From Schizophyllum amplum (lineage: Eukaryota; Basidiomycota; Agaricomycetes; Agaricales; Schizophyllaceae), in the NCBI GenBank assembly GCA_007026445.1, contig VDMD01000040.1, positions 124,001-188,000 of the forward strand: a DNA stretch of 64,000 nucleotides. Direction: 5' to 3'. Below are positions 10,914-24,082 of this stretch, piece by piece. A model generated the notes under the pieces. The model was not told the origin of the DNA. It made no database searches and was given only the letters and a program-made list of their open reading frames with translations. The first letter of the stretch is position 1; every line of letters begins with the position of its first letter. Position numbers and translations under genes: made by a program.

Positions 10914-13900
10914 ATGCCTTATTACCACCCCCCTCTCATTCTTGACGATGAAGCGATCCGCAGTGACCGGTCTCTGGGATGGTACAATCACGACACGGCC
11001 GGAGACTTCCGCTTTCCTTTCGGCAACAACGTTGGGCGGAGGGTGAATGAGGTACCCGAGTGGTACCTCGTATGGGTGCAGAGGCATTTGCGATACCGTA
11101 CGGTGCGTTTGGGCGTTCTGTCTGCACGCCAAGGAAGCTGACTCTCCGACAGGGCGCGACAGAGATATACGACGCGGTCAAGTCCTATGTTGATGGCATG
11201 CAAGACTGCGCGGACGAGTGGTTCGCGGAATTTATCATCCCCTGCGGAGCGCAACATCGGGGGAAGACTCTGCGACGGTGCGGGGATCGCAAATGGCTGA
11301 GCTGGGTGATCCAGCGATCGTGGCTTCGGCAAAACGTACGTGATCGTATCCTTAGAGATATTCGTCTTTCTGACTCCTCGCAGTGCCCGCTATTCGTAGA
11401 GGCTGTGGGGATATGGCTCAAGAGCAAGACGGGGTTCAAGGCCGCTGCCAATCGATCCACATTCCTTCCCCCGTCGCAATACCGTATCGACCTTCGCGAT
11501 TCCATGCCCGACGACGAGGTCGTGTCAAGCGATGGCGAGGAAGAGGATGAAGATATTTCTGAAGACAACGTCACGATAACCAGGGAACATGCGTTCGAGG
11601 GTGACTTGGAGGAAGAAGACGAAGCCCCCGATCAGGACGCGTCAGTGTCCGACGCTGAGGACCACCGGGTGCGTGATCTTCATAGTTCCTTCTCACTTGT
11701 TGCTGATACCATTCCTCAGAGCTCCCAAGCTGCCTCCTCCTACGACCGTCAAAGCAGCACCGAAGGCTTCATCGTCGACGACAGCGTCCTCGAGGCTAGC
11801 ACCGACGATGAGGCGTTCGCCGAACTGGAGCGCGCGGACCCATCCCTCAAGAACCACCGCAAGCGGCCGCGATCCTCACGCGGCGCACCGTCTGAAAATG
11901 ATGTACAAAAGCGCGGACGACTCTCCCTCTCCCAGAGGTCAAGACGCGTACTTCCACCATCGTCCCCTTCCGGAAGTTCGCCCGGCCCCGATTCGCCCAG
12001 TCCCGATTCGCCCAGTCCCGATCCCAGCGGCTCCCCAAATCCACAACGTATTCCAACACCCGACGATACCCCTCCACCCTCTCAGCGTACCCGAGCGCGC
12101 ACGCAAGCCGTACAGGAGCCGGAATCCGCTCGGCCTCGCACCCGGGCGCAGACAGCCGTTGATAGCCCAACCACAACCCCAGCCTGGACGTCGAGTGCTT
12201 CCCAAAAGCCCCTTCGCACCTACGCATCTCTGCGTAAGAGGCGCATGCAGGCGGCTCGAATCGCGCAGCTCGTGGATTCGCCATCGGACACCTCGAATAG
12301 CGACGAGGACCTGCCCGCCGCACAAGGGCGGACGTCTGCGAGCAACGATGACGATGCCCCTCCCGTGAAGGGAAAGAAGCACCTTGTTCTCTCGCATGTC
12401 GAGATCTCGGTACCCCCGTCGCAACGAAGATCTACGAAAGGATTTACGTCTCCGGACGAAAAGCCACCTCTCGACAACGACTCTTCCGACGATGATCATG
12501 CGAGTGTTCCAGCACATACTCACCAGGCCGTCAAGCAGCAGCATCGGCCGCGCTTGGTCCTCGACTACGTTGAGATCTCGACGCCGCCGCGGAACCGTAC
12601 GACAATCAAAACGGACCCTTCAGACTCTGACTCTCGTCCGGCGGCGAGCTCCAGTGCGCATGCAGGAAGGCCATCGAGGCGGGCGATGGGCGCCGGATCC
12701 GACCCAGCATCGTCTCGGCCACCCACCAAGACGCGCCAAAAGGAGGACGCGGAGCGCGTGCCACTGGACATGGTGGAAGTGAAGGTGTTACGAAGCTCCG
12801 CGCGACTCACGCATTCTACGGCTATCGTGTCGACGTCGTTAACACGTTCTACGCCGCCTGGAAGCGGAGCTCAGGCATCCCCTGAACGTCGACAAGCTTC
12901 GCCTGATACTGAACCTCGACCTTCGCCTGACGCTAGATCTCGGGCTTCGCCCTCCCCTCAACCTTCCATCTCATCGCAGTCTCTACCTGGACCGCGGCGT
13001 TCGTCTCGTCTCATCGTGCCGTCGTCCAATAAACGACGCCCCGCGTCGCCCGCCGGTGAGCCGAGGGAGTCGAAGAGGGTACGAACGACGGAGAACCAGG
13101 CGTCCTCATCTAAAGATGACGGTGTCGAGCGGCGGGCGAACACAGGTACGTATATGGCAAGACTTATTTGACTGCATTTAAGAGCTGACATTCCCTCCAG
13201 CAGTTCGGACGACCTCCGCAGGTGCTCCAACAAGATCGGCGGGAGTTCACACGGGTGCGAAGGGGTCGTCGGGCGCGACTTCTGAGCCTTCGGGGCCGAC
13301 AGCATCAGGTTCGATCGTTGCTTCATCAACAAGGACGAAGGTCGCGTTATTGTCGAAGCTCGCGCCTGGACCGTCCTCCATGGCAGCCTCATCGCCGAAG
13401 CTCGAATACCGCTCGTCATCCCAGACGACGACTACCGCGGATAGGACCACAACGGTGGAGACAATTACCTTGACGATAACAAGAATCTCATCGCGGAAGA
13501 CCATCTCCTCTGGCAACGACGAAGCGAACATATCCGAAGCGAGCGCCTCAAATGGTCCTCCGGCGAAGACGGCCGTTCAATCATCCGAGGCAGGCACTTC
13601 GTCCCTCAAGAAGGATAACTCGTCATCTAAAGCGGCGGGCTCCTCATCCAAGGCGAACGGTCTTCCGTCGAAGGCCAGACGCGGTGGTCCATCGGATGCT
13701 CTCTCCGAACAGCCCGCACCGGCCGTGTCGAGCTCGTCCACGCCATCGACAAGCTCCACCACTGTCATAGCGAGTTCGACCACGATCACTCCGAGGTCAG
13801 GTACGGTTGCTCCTAGCTCAGGACTTCGTACGGAGATCACAAGCGCCATCGCTCCATCCAGCTCCCGTGCCACTATCTTGCGCCCCTCTGCATTGAGCAG

Positions 13901-14939
13901 CCGACCTTCTACTTCAACCGCCGTACCGTCCGTCCGTCCCTCCGCCTCCGTCCGATTCTCTACATCCGCCGCCGGACCATCCACCGCTTCCCGCGACCCA
14001 AGCGCCCTGCCGCTCGCGCCGAAGCGGAGGAACAAGAGATCCATCCTCGCGGCGGTCATGCGCGGCGAAGTGGAGCAGCGCCCGCGCTCACTGACGCCCG
14101 AAGGCGAGTGGGAGTGGTACCAGGATGATAACGATCGGCTGGTGAAGCGTCCGGTGACGAAAAAGCAAGAGGAGGATGAGGATAAGCCAGACGTACATTT
14201 GGAGAAGCAGAAGAAGGACGAGGGGAAGCGCGAGGATGAGGACACGGGGAAGCGCCGACGGGGTACAGGAAAACGCGGGGAGGACCTGGAGAAGCCCGAG
14301 GAGGAGGACGCCGATACAAGAGCCCTCTCGCCCTTGATGATTGACGTCATCTCGTCTGATGAGGAACAGGAAGTCGCCGACCAGCCGGTTGCCGGGCAGG
14401 ACATCGTGGCGGGAGGCAACACGGCGGAGGTGGATGTCGCGAACCAGGAGGTGCCGGAGACAGACGAGGAGGCCGTCAGAAGGGAGAGGAAGAAGGAGCG
14501 GAAGCGCTTGCGTCGGGAGCAGAAGGAACAGGATGCGCGTGAGGAACAGGAACGCGCAGAGCAGGAGCGCAGCGCGACCCTCGTCAAGAAGGAGAAGAAG
14601 CGCGTGAAGAGGGAGAAGAAGGAGCGAGACGAACGAGCGCGGGAGGCGGACCAAGAACAGCCATCGCAAGGAGAGCCTGCACCGGTGGAGATTCAGAAGG
14701 CTTCAGGCAAGTCGGGCGGCTCGAAGTCAGCGAAGGGGAAGGGACAGGTGAAGGTGAAGGTGAAGGGAGAACAGCACGCGCCCCTTCGTCACTGGAACAG
14801 CAGGCTGGCGGCGCGTATGCGCGGTGAGATTCCTCCAGAAGAGCGTCCGGCCGCATATGACGAGCGTGAGTGGGAGGGGAAGAAGTGGATCCTGGTCCAG
14901 GGCGACGATGATAGATTATATCGCAAGGTAGTTGAATAG
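10914..14939 (+). CDS. Large Ser/Pro-rich, charged nuclear-type protein
   Basis: Five exons join in frame: 10914-11102, 11153-11335, 11384-11668, 11720-13145 and 13201-14939. Introns are 48-55 bp with GT-AG borders, and the product is 1,273 aa. Residues 1-170 are globular, with RKTLRR-type basic patches and tryptophans (WYLVWVQRHL, KWLSWVIQRSWL). Residues about 190-700 are acidic, then Ser/Pro-rich. A lysine/arginine/glutamate segment at about 1117-1182 looks like a charged helix with nuclear-localisation character. Internal repeats exist: MRGE...EW...DDxDRL at about 980-1015 and again at the C-terminus (about 1233-1273), and a VEIS(V/T)PP-type motif at about 440, 497 and 567. I do not recognise the family. 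The layout suggests a nuclear or chromatin role, which is inference only. Confidence 0.75.
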
Positions 14940-15262
14940 AGCTTGTGCATCGAACGGTGTCGATTTTCTCCTGTCCCCTTCGGTACTACTGCTCTTGCTG
15001 CCACAGTAAGTCCCCAGGACGTTGTCGGCAAGTCACTCTCAAACCGTCGGCCGGCACTTGCGATGACGGCGCGCGTACAAGTGGGACGACCTAGTTAGGC
15101 ACGTCTGTTTGGGTGCGAGTCTCTGGAGATGTCAGGTGCCGAAGTAATCCATCTTCAAGCGAGATAAGAATGCGGCACCAAAGCCTTCGGCACTATCTTG
15201 ATTGACATAAGACGAGATATCATACAGACAAACTATACTGAACCCCTTTGTTCGCGCTACCG
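14940..15262. other. Convergent 3' intergenic spacer
   Basis: No gene is seen between the 3' ends of the large plus-strand gene and membrane-protein gene A. Confidence 0.5.
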
Positions 15263-17938
15263 TCACTTATGAGTGTACATGCCATGACCATGTACGTGTT
15301 CATTCTTGCGCGTTGTCACGCCCTTCTCGTGATTAGGGAAGCGCGTCGCCGACAACGTACGTATCGCGTACGCATCCACAGCCGGCAGATGCGCTAATGC
15401 TGCCTCCAGCCCGCAGGCAATGCAGTCGACATGCGCGCCAGTCTCATCCACGACGCCCTATCGGTTCGAATCAGCTGCGGGAGACGACAACAGGAGAGAC
15501 AACAGAAGTCGAAGCAAATTGCTCGCCGCCACTTACACTTTGCATCGGCCCCGACAGCATCTTTCGCAGCATCTCAGGGTCTCCCCCTACTATTGTCGAA
15601 TGGCCTATGTAGTCCAACGCCCTCCAACCGACGACGAGGTGGCGAGCGTGAACTCGGAGCCGTCCCAGGGCATCCACGGCATCGCGCACGTCCTGGTTGT
15701 CTGGATCTAGCACAACGAATCAGCCGATGATCGCGCAAGCGATGTAACGATACAAGGCCAGCAGCTCACAGTCCGTCGCCCAATCCCACAGCCCCACCCA
15801 TGCGCATCTGCTGCGCTGAACCAGCTCCGGGGGCATGTAGAGAATTAGGATAGCCAGCAGATTGAAGAAGCTGTTTTCGATTTTGTAGATATGTGCGTAG
15901 AGGACGAGCACGACGTGGACAGCGATTGCCTAGACCGCCTCACTAAGGACGAGCCTCGCCTTGTGAGAAAGCTCTGCCGTGTTGTATAAGTACTGTGTTG
16001 CAACTCGTGAGTGAGCCCTTCCTAGCCAAACAACTGAGAACTCACAAGATGCTCAAATTTGAATGGAGTCCCAGCGAGGTTATACTTGCGCATATCCTCG
16101 AACAACAAATGGAAAGCCCCTGTAAAGTTCGCCAACGCCTGCTCAGAAGTGGGAGGCTCTGCTAATCGGTGAGCTCGGAATCCCACGCGATAAGAGACTT
16201 AATTCTCTCACCATGTCGAAGAATTAAAATCAGTGCATCGAGACGATGTTACATGCGCCCCAGACCACCGACCCACGCAAGCCGAGCACGGATATCGGAA
16301 AGCAGCCTGGCGCTGCCGTCAGCCTCGAGCGGGAGAGAGCGGTGGATGCTAAGTACTTACAGCCTCATCAGGGTGACTGGCATCTCAGCCTTGTTATCGC
16401 CTTCGTCAGGTCATTCGCGGCGCGGACGATATCGCGCCGCGGGTTGAGACCTGGTATGCCCGTCTTCGCCGCGTAGAGGAATTCTTTATGCAACGTACGC
16501 TTGATTATGAAGTTCCTTTGCTCCCATGCCACTATGCACTTGAACGTGACGTTGATATCTGCCCTGATTCTTGCCTCTGGGTCAGCAGAGGGAGACAATA
16601 TGCTCTCCATGGTCTGCACATCTCATCAAACACCTGCGAAACGGCGAGCTGAGAACTACTCACTATATCTATCGGGTCCTCCGAGTCGCGAGCCATCATT
16701 CACGCGGCGTTATGCTTTGCGTCAATTTCTGAGCCCAGCGCATTGCTGTCCTCCTCCAACGCCGCCCACTCATGAAAGACGTCTGATATGGTCTTGGACG
16801 TCGGTGTAGGGGAGGAAGCAAACTGCCCTTGCTATATCAGCCGCAGAGTGATTCACTGCGCAGATAAGTACTCACTTGCCGGTCAAACTCGTGAAAGAAG
16901 GTCATGACTTGAACCGCTTGCTCGACTTCGAGGTCTGCAGATTCAAGCAAAGTCTGGGCTACGGCGAAGAGCGCCTTCCAGGCTGCGATGGATGCACGAG
17001 CGGCGCTGCTAAAACGGTCGATGTTGCCGTTGTTGGCGATGGATAGGACGATGGAAGAGCCCTAGGTGAATTGTGAGTGACATAGACGCCAGATGGTCGT
17101 ATTTACGCACCGTCCTTTCTTCCAGATATGAGTAGACAAGCGACGAGCACGATGGCAAATGGACCGATGAGTGCAAGACTGTACGTTAGCGCGTTTTGTA
17201 TGCCACTAGACACCTCGAAAACGAGCGCATCTTCATGATATGACAAGATCATGAGAGCAATCACATAGTACAGCGCTTCGTAGATCTCCCTTGCTGATAC
17301 TAAGGGCGGAGATTCAACAATATTTCAAGTCTACTATGCTTCAGCGAGATTCGGACGGTATGGACGAGGCAGAGCAGAACTCACGGGTATCGTACTGAGC
17401 TGGAGTCGGTCCAGGTGGAAAAACGTGGTCGTGCATAGATACTCGAGACTGTTCCGTTCCGCGATGGGATTGTACGTCATCGAGGTTGTAGAAGCAGCGC
17501 CGGGAGTCCAGTCCTTACTCGTCGTCCAGCGCATATTCCTGCGCAATGCGGCGTAGCAAAGTCGATCTCGTCCTGCGCCGCCCCAAAGCTGGCACCCGCC
17601 CAAATGAGCCATTTTCGTGATTCATTCCGCGCACTGTAGGGAGGGCATCAACGTCGCATGCATGTGAATGGAGGAGCGAACACACCGGCTGGTCGTTGGG
17701 TCAAAGCCCGGTCGCGCAGGTTCAAGCCGATCCCGTGAAGACTGTTCATGACCTCATCTCTCATGCGTGCGCTATGTTCCTCTACGGTGATCTCTCCACG
17801 TCGTAGCCGCGCCCTGGTGGCATGGAACAGTAGGTAGCGCTCGACAACAGTTCTGTGGACGGCGTCGAGAGCATCAAAAACGTGTAGAATCCACGATCGT
17901 TGAGCACCACGAGCGCTCATCTCAGACTCTGGGAACAT
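15263..17938 (-). CDS. Multi-exon membrane protein, tandem paralogue A
   Basis: This is the downstream member of a tandem pair. The chosen start is MFPESEMSARG at 17938 because it aligns exactly with the start of paralogue B. Exon-like blocks follow in the same order as B: WILHVFDALDAVHRTVVERY near the N-terminus, MRWTTSKDWTPG, a hydrophobic stretch (ALYYVIALMIL), KRTLHKEFLYAAKTGIPGLN, a late hydrophobic segment (FFNLLAILILYM), DPDNQDVRDAVDALGRLRVH, and MDETGAHVDCIACGLEAALA before the stop at 15263. At least three likely membrane-spanning segments are visible. The many short introns were not all placed, so the exact exon set is uncertain. The family is unknown to me, and the architecture (membrane segments plus soluble repeats) does not reveal a function. 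Confidence 0.6.
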
Positions 17939-18183
17939 GATGGAGGAAATAAAGGGGGGTATGCAACGGCAAACATGTCCAATAAGCCTCGATGGCGTGT
18001 GACGGCTGTCTGTCTTCAGGATCGACGGCACATGAACGGTGGATGGCAAATCCTAGCACAAACTCGAGCTTCACTTTCTCAAGCTCTTTACAACAAGTTA
18101 TTCCTTGTTACCGGAAGCGGCGGTAACAGGAATCGTACGCTCGATATGGACGTCGAACGTTGAACGTTGAATGTTGAACTCTG

Positions 18184-18250
18184 AGAAGTTCAGTTGAAGA
18201 GAGACGTGACGTTCACCGCGAGATGTCACATACCACGTGCTAGATCGTCA
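18184..18250 (-). promoter_or_regulatory. CACGTG promoter module of gene A
   Basis: The block around CACGTG (18234-18239) includes GTCACATACCACGTGCTAG followed by ATCGTCAC. It sits about 300 bp upstream of start 17938. A matching block lies 290 bp upstream of gene B, and a third, in opposite orientation relative to its gene, lies upstream of the dynamin gene. Confidence 0.55.
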
Positions 18251-18525
18251 CTTACCGACGCGCCCACTGGTCTTCAGGCCTACGCCTGAATCGACCTAGC
18301 ATCGCCCGGACACCCATTTCCAGAACGCGCCTTCCACTGGACTTTGCAAGAGTGGACCACCTACCGCCGACTCGGTCTTGGGATGACGGCACGCACAAAT
18401 GGAACGATTGCTGTGAACTGGATGAAATACACAACCCTCAAGGCTATATGAGGAAGATATTATAATTCATTCTACTTTCCTCACCACTGTCACGTGTGAG
18501 CGTACACACCAAGCCCCAAGTCAGC

Positions 18526-21179
18526 TCATTCGCGCGCATTGTCTCGCCCTTCCCGCATAATGGGGTAGCGTTCTTCGGACAGCGTGCGTATCGCGTCCGC
18601 ATCCACCGCCGGCAGGTTCGACAATGCTGCATCCAGCTCGCAGCCAATGCAATCGACATGCGCGCCAGTCTCGTCCATGACGTCCTAGCAATTCGAATCA
18701 GCCGCTGGAAGCAATTATAGGAGAAGAAATAGAGGTCGAAGCAAATTTTCGCCGGCACTCACACTTCGCATCTGCCCCGGCAGCGCCGGTCGCAGCGTCT
18801 CAGGACTTGTCAGCACCATCATCGACCTGCCGACATACTGCAGCATCTGCCACCCGAGCACGAGGTGGCGAGCGTGGAGTTGGAGCCGCACCAGGGCATC
18901 CTCCGCCTCGCGCACGTCCCGGCTGTCTGGATCTAGCACGATCAGTCAGCCGAGGAACGCGCAACGGGTCCGTGGCCTATGTTCATCACTCACAATCCGT
19001 CGAATAATCCCACAGCTCCACCCACGAGCGTCTGCTACGCAGAACAGTCTCCAGCAGCACGTAGAGAACTAAAACGGCCAGCATATCGACCAAAGTATTG
19101 TCGAATTTGGGAACCCAAGCGCAGTAGAGAAAGAGAAGGGCGTGGATAGCGGCAGCCTTAGACACCTCCCAAAGGAGGAGCGCTCCCTTGTAAGGCAGCT
19201 CCGCCGCAAATGGTTCCTATATTTACCATCTGTGAGCCCGGCTCTGTAACGCAGCCCAAAGCCAGAACTTACATGAGGGTGGAAGTCGAATGCAAGCACG
19301 GTAAGGTCAAAGTTGCTCGGATCATCGAACAAGAAGTCGAAGCGGCCCATAAACGCCAAGGCCGCCTCTGCGGAATTGGGAGGCTCTGCACGACGGTAAG
19401 CGTGATCACCCAGGCGAAAACAGCTTTATACTCTCACCTCCCTGATGAATCAAAACCAACGCGTCGAGCAGGTGCTGCATGTCGCCCAAAGCATTGACCC
19501 ATACAAGCCGGTCGCGAATATTGGAAATCAGCCTGGCGCTGAGTTTAGCCGACGAGCGAGAGCACAGATGCTACTCACTGCCGCACCAAAAAAGAATCGC
19601 TTTTCAGCAGCCTCGCCAGCACGCTCGTCAGGTCTTGGGCTGCGCAAGCAACATCGCGCCGGGGGTTGAGCGTCGGTCTGCCCGTCTTCGCCGCGTGCAG
19701 AAACTCCTTCCGCATCGTACGCTTGACTATAAAGTCGTTGACTTGGAACGCCATCAAGAATGTCATATTCAGCGTCCGCGTGATCCAAGCCTGGTTCTCG
19801 AAAGAGAAGGGGATCTTAAGGAGCTACGAATCGTAATTAGCGCGCGCGCGAGGTCAATGGCAAAGTCAAATCTACTTACTGCTTTGATATCCGCCGGTCC
19901 CTCTGGACTGCGAGGCATCGTGGACGCGGCGTTATACTTCGCGTCAATTTCTAGGCCTAGCGCGTTACTGTCCTTCTCCAAAGCCACCCAATCATAGACG
20001 ACGTCTAATATGGTCTTAGACGCCGGGGTAGGAGAAGAAGAAAACTGTCAGTGGTATGTCAGCTGCACAGTGATAAACAGCGCAGGTGATCACTTACTTG
20101 CCGGTCGAACTCGTGGAAGAAGGTCATGATCTGGACCGCTTGCTCGCCCTCCAGGTCTGCAGATTGAAGCAAGGTCTGGGCTACGGCGTGGAGCGCCTTC
20201 CAGGCTGAGATTGACACGCAGGCGGCGCTCTTACAACGGTCGATGTTGCACGACGCTTTCTCCAGCCGTCGTTGGATGGGGCGACGTGAGATTGCTAGGC
20301 GAACGATATGAGTAACACGGACGCCAGAAAAGCATAGCTCCGCACCATCTTCTCCTTCAAACATGAGCCGGAAAGCAGCGACAAAGACGGCAAATAAGAC
20401 GATGAGTGTACCACCGTGGATTAGCGCACATTCCAAATCACTGTACCCTCCGAAATGGAGAGCATCTTCATGGTATGCCAAGATCATGAGGCCAACGATG
20501 TAATAGAGCGCTTTGTAAACGTCCTCGACCGTCACCGAAGACGGGAGTTCGACGTTTCGGGTGATACTACGAGTCTACGACTCTTCAGCGAAATTCGGGC
20601 GGCATGGACGAGGAGGAACAATACCCACGGGCATTGTCGGCTGCAGTCGATCCAGGTGGAAGGATAGCGTCGCGCATAAGCGCTCAAGACTGCGTCGTTC
20701 AGTGACGGCGTCACATGCCATCATCGACGGTGTTGAGGAAGTGGCAGGAGTCCAGTCTTCGTCCGTCGTCCAGCGCATTGTCTTGCGCAAATCGGCATAG
20801 CAAATATCGATGTCGTCCTGCGCCGCGCCAAGGCTGGTACCAGCCCAGACGAGCCACTCGCGTGACTGGTGGCGCGCACTGAAAAGAGGACATAAGCGCC
20901 GCATACAGATGGATGGATGGAGAGAGCGCACCGCCGAGTCGCCGGGTCAAAGCGCGTCAAGTCACGCAGGTTCAGACCGATTCCCTGAAGACTGGCCATC
21001 ACCTCGTCTCTCACGCCACGTTCCTCGATGACAACATCTCCATTCTGAAAGCGCCCTTTGTTATGGAACAGCAGATAGCGCTTGACGATGGCTCGGTCGA
21101 CGGCGTCGAGGGCATCGAAGATATGCAGAAGCCACGGCCGCTGAGCACTGTTAACCCTCTTCTCGGAGTCGGAGGACAT
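18526..21179 (-). CDS. Multi-exon membrane protein, tandem paralogue B
   Basis: This is the upstream member of the pair, starting MSSDSEKRVNSAQRPWLLHI at 21179 and ending ...YPIMREGRDNARE with the stop at 18526-18528. Visible blocks are FDALDAVDRAIVKRYLLFH, an intron after FDPATRR, MRWTTDEDWTPATSSTPS, a long exon at about 20059-20535 with two hydrophobic stretches (ALYYIVGLMILAY and GGTLIVLFAVFVAAFRLMF), KRTMRKEFLHAAKTGRPTLN, a hydrophobic DMLAVLVLYVLLET segment, and a tail beginning DPDSRDVREAEDALVRL. The intron count is high (at least seven). Gene A is a clear tandem duplicate with about 590 bp between the two. I cannot name a family; the product is probably an integral membrane protein with several helices. 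Confidence 0.6.
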
Positions 21180-21419
21180 GATGGCGAGAGAAAAGCTGTA
21201 GAGAAAAGGGAGATACAGCGGCAAACATGTTAAAGAAGCGTCGATGGCTGTGACGGCTGTGTTGAGTTTCGACGGCACGTGAATGGCGAATCCTAGCACA
21301 AATTCAAGTCTCGCTTCCTCAAGCTGAGCCCTGATTAATGATTGTTCATAGTCAGTCCTCGGACGGGTTCCGTCCAAGGGCGGGCAGGGCGGGGAAGAGT
21401 GATGGTATGCTCGACATGG

Positions 21420-21480
21420 ACGTTCAACTCAAGAGGCGACGTTTGCCGCGAGGTGTCACGGGTCACGTGAAGTCCTGTCA
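21420..21480 (-). promoter_or_regulatory. CACGTG promoter module of gene B
   Basis: GTCACGGGTCACGTGAAGTC lies within a block that matches the module upstream of gene A. The CACGTG core (21464-21469) is about 290 bp upstream of the start of gene B. Spacing is conserved between the two paralogues. Confidence 0.55.
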
Positions 21481-21499
21481 CTCGGCGCTCCGCGCCATA

Positions 21500-24080
21500 C
21501 CTCCGAAGTTCAACTTGATGCACGAACTTCGAAGTCAATTCTGCTTCAGACCTCATATCCCTCTCAGGATGCCGTCGTAGGCACTGCTCAAGGCGCTGCG
21601 AAGATCTGCTAGTAGTCGAATACCACGGCAACACGGTCTTCCTCATCGAGCGCGAGAGCAGTGCTCGATGCATGCGGTACGCCGCTTTGCACTCGCAACA
21701 CCCGCATCGACTTCCTGACAGTTGTCTATGCTCCGAGACTTCGTAATCCTGCGTTGTATCCCTCCGCGTCAACGATAGAACAGACAAAGTCGCATTGCTC
21801 CCTTCGACGACATCATCTTCGACCCAGAGGCGGTACAGAAGTGTGACGGGAAGGCTCACCAGACTAGCTATAAGTCGTCACATTGATCTCTGCAGTTCTT
21901 AGGAGAACTCGAACTTCTCGGCCGTCAACAAGGAGCGCCACGATTCCCCGGCGATTGAACATGATCTGTCGGCATCAGGGATTTCTCGATTTCCTGTCGA
22001 GGCCTTATAAGGTACTACCATCGCTACCAGGCCTCGCCATCGTTGTCTTTTGGCTACCATATGGCAGTGCGGATGGTAACGTAAGATCTATGCATCTGAC
22101 TTGCGCCATCGCTGTCATTCAGATATCATCTGGCACATATACGACCACACAGCACAACAAAGAAGACATATTGTCGTGCTCTCATCAGCTTGGTGTAGGA
22201 TGGTATAGCATGATCAGGGACTGACGAGGTGGCGCGCTGTTTGCTGCTATTATCTGGCTATTATCCCTTACTATGGGCAGCCGCGGTCGATACACGTTTA
22301 GCAGCAATGAAATCAATATATTGGTGGTCTAAATAAATCATTATTATGCTACGGATGTGCAGTACAACGCCTGCTCGAGAGTCGTGAGACTGCCGCCGCG
22401 CGCCGCTCATCGGCGACCCTTGAGAATTAGTATGTCCGTCCGAAGGACCAGGCCAGGTCACGGGTCGTACGAGGCCTGCCTGGGACCCACCAGGATCTGC
22501 GGTCTTCGTCCGACGTGGCGAAAGACATGCTGCGCAGTGAGTATAGAGCGTGGATCTGGCCTGAGGGATTTAAAACAACGCACTTGGTGAAGAATATGGG
22601 ACTCACCTTGTGTGCCCTTACAACGGCCTCGGCAGGCGGCAAGCGCAGTGTATGACCCGGCACTGTTGCAAGGTCACCTCCTGTGAGTGAGACGATACAA
22701 AAGATGCAACAGAGGGGGACGTACCCGGAGGTCACAAACGCGGCTTCGCGAATCGAACGAGCGAATACTGCTGAGGGTGAAGCCTGTTGATCGCAAACGG
22801 ATGACGGAAAAAATGAATGGTTAGCGTACCTTCCAGCCCTCCGCATCTGCGAGCCACGTCGTCGTGCGCTGAAAAGTGCAGCTGCTGCTCACTGCATATG
22901 GTATGGACCTGTCGACGTGTATGTCAGTATTTGCTGCTCATCTGAGTGACTCACAATCGCTTCGAAAGGACAGGGAACTCACCAACGAGCTGCGACGGAA
23001 TTAGACGATGAAGGAGGCGGTCAAGAGAGGCGTGGGAGGTTCGGACAACTTGTAGCGCCTTACTTGAGGGTAGGACAAAGGAACTTAACAGCTAGATAGC
23101 TCCGGGTCAGCAGCGCGATCGTCCTTGAACTCTGTAGTTGTCGAGGCTCGGTCGAGACATGCAAGCTCCGAGAATGTCAACAATACAGCAACGGGACATG
23201 GGCAAGAACTGGCAGAAGAGAGCGCCAAGTTCCGGGGGCACTGCCGCCTGCGCATGGCGCAGTGCACGACTCTCGAGTCTCGAGATCTTGATCGTGATGC
23301 GGGACGTTACACGTGTCGCGACTTGGCGAACTTTTGGAGTGCTCGGGCCTGCATGCTTCACGACTGCCCTTCTCGAGTATTCCGCGCTAACACGTACTTA
23401 TTCGACACCTTACACGTGCTCTCTCCAGTAGAGGCGCTTCTGCTGCTCGATATCCAGGGGTAACAATGCCTCGGTCAGATGAGAGGTCCCTCGCAGTCAG
23501 TTTTCCATATCGAGGGGAGTATTGTGAGTTGGTACCATCTCGAACCATCCTGATTTTGACTTGCGGGAGCTTACCATGCTACGCCAGGCTGGCGGTCTGC
23601 TCGTCAGGCAATTACATCGGCAGACCGGGCTCGGCCATAACGGCGCTGCCCCGTGACCGCTGCAAGGCCAAATCACGATCTCAAGATATCCCTGATGCTC
23701 TTCATGGATCAGCGGGCGGCCCTCACAGACCTCACCGACCTGTCCAATATGCCCGGTGAGTGAAAAGGCTGATACATACACCTTCTCGTACTCATGTGCT
23801 ACGCGGCAGGTCTGGTCGCGAACGTGTCAATGGACGTAGGTTCGTAGTACCTCACTTCCGAAGTCGCTCTATTGTTGGGTCAACATCAGTTCTTCGACGA
23901 GTTTGACCTCGACCTCGACCTGAGCAGAACCATCGACAGGTGATTGTACTGCATTCTCCTCGGCTATGAAAAGGAGGAAGCTCGCGTGCGAGTACACGTC
24001 GTCACGCTGCCGACGTTTACGGATTGAGCGCGGGCATCATATGAAAGGAGGCGCGCGTTAGGCATACACGGAAGTAGATT
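21500..24080. other. Region of broken exon-like fragments
   Basis: No complete gene could be assembled. On the minus strand, segments at about 22430-22900 show coding character next to good splice motifs, for example LATVPGHTLRLPPAEAVVRA followed by a GTGAGT donor near 22608. Segments at about 23560-23960 read VEVEVKLVEELMLTQQ and GRPLIHEEHQGYLEI. On the plus strand near 21900-21950 there is GELELLGRQQGAPRFPGD. These look like remains of two or three different genes. None could be identified. Confidence 0.4.
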
Positions 24081-24082
24081 CC

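Noticed and set aside
13577..14587. 336-codon minus-strand ORF, Ser-rich
   Set aside because: It is the antisense shadow of the Ser/Lys-rich exon of the gene at 10914-14939 and has no splice or domain support.
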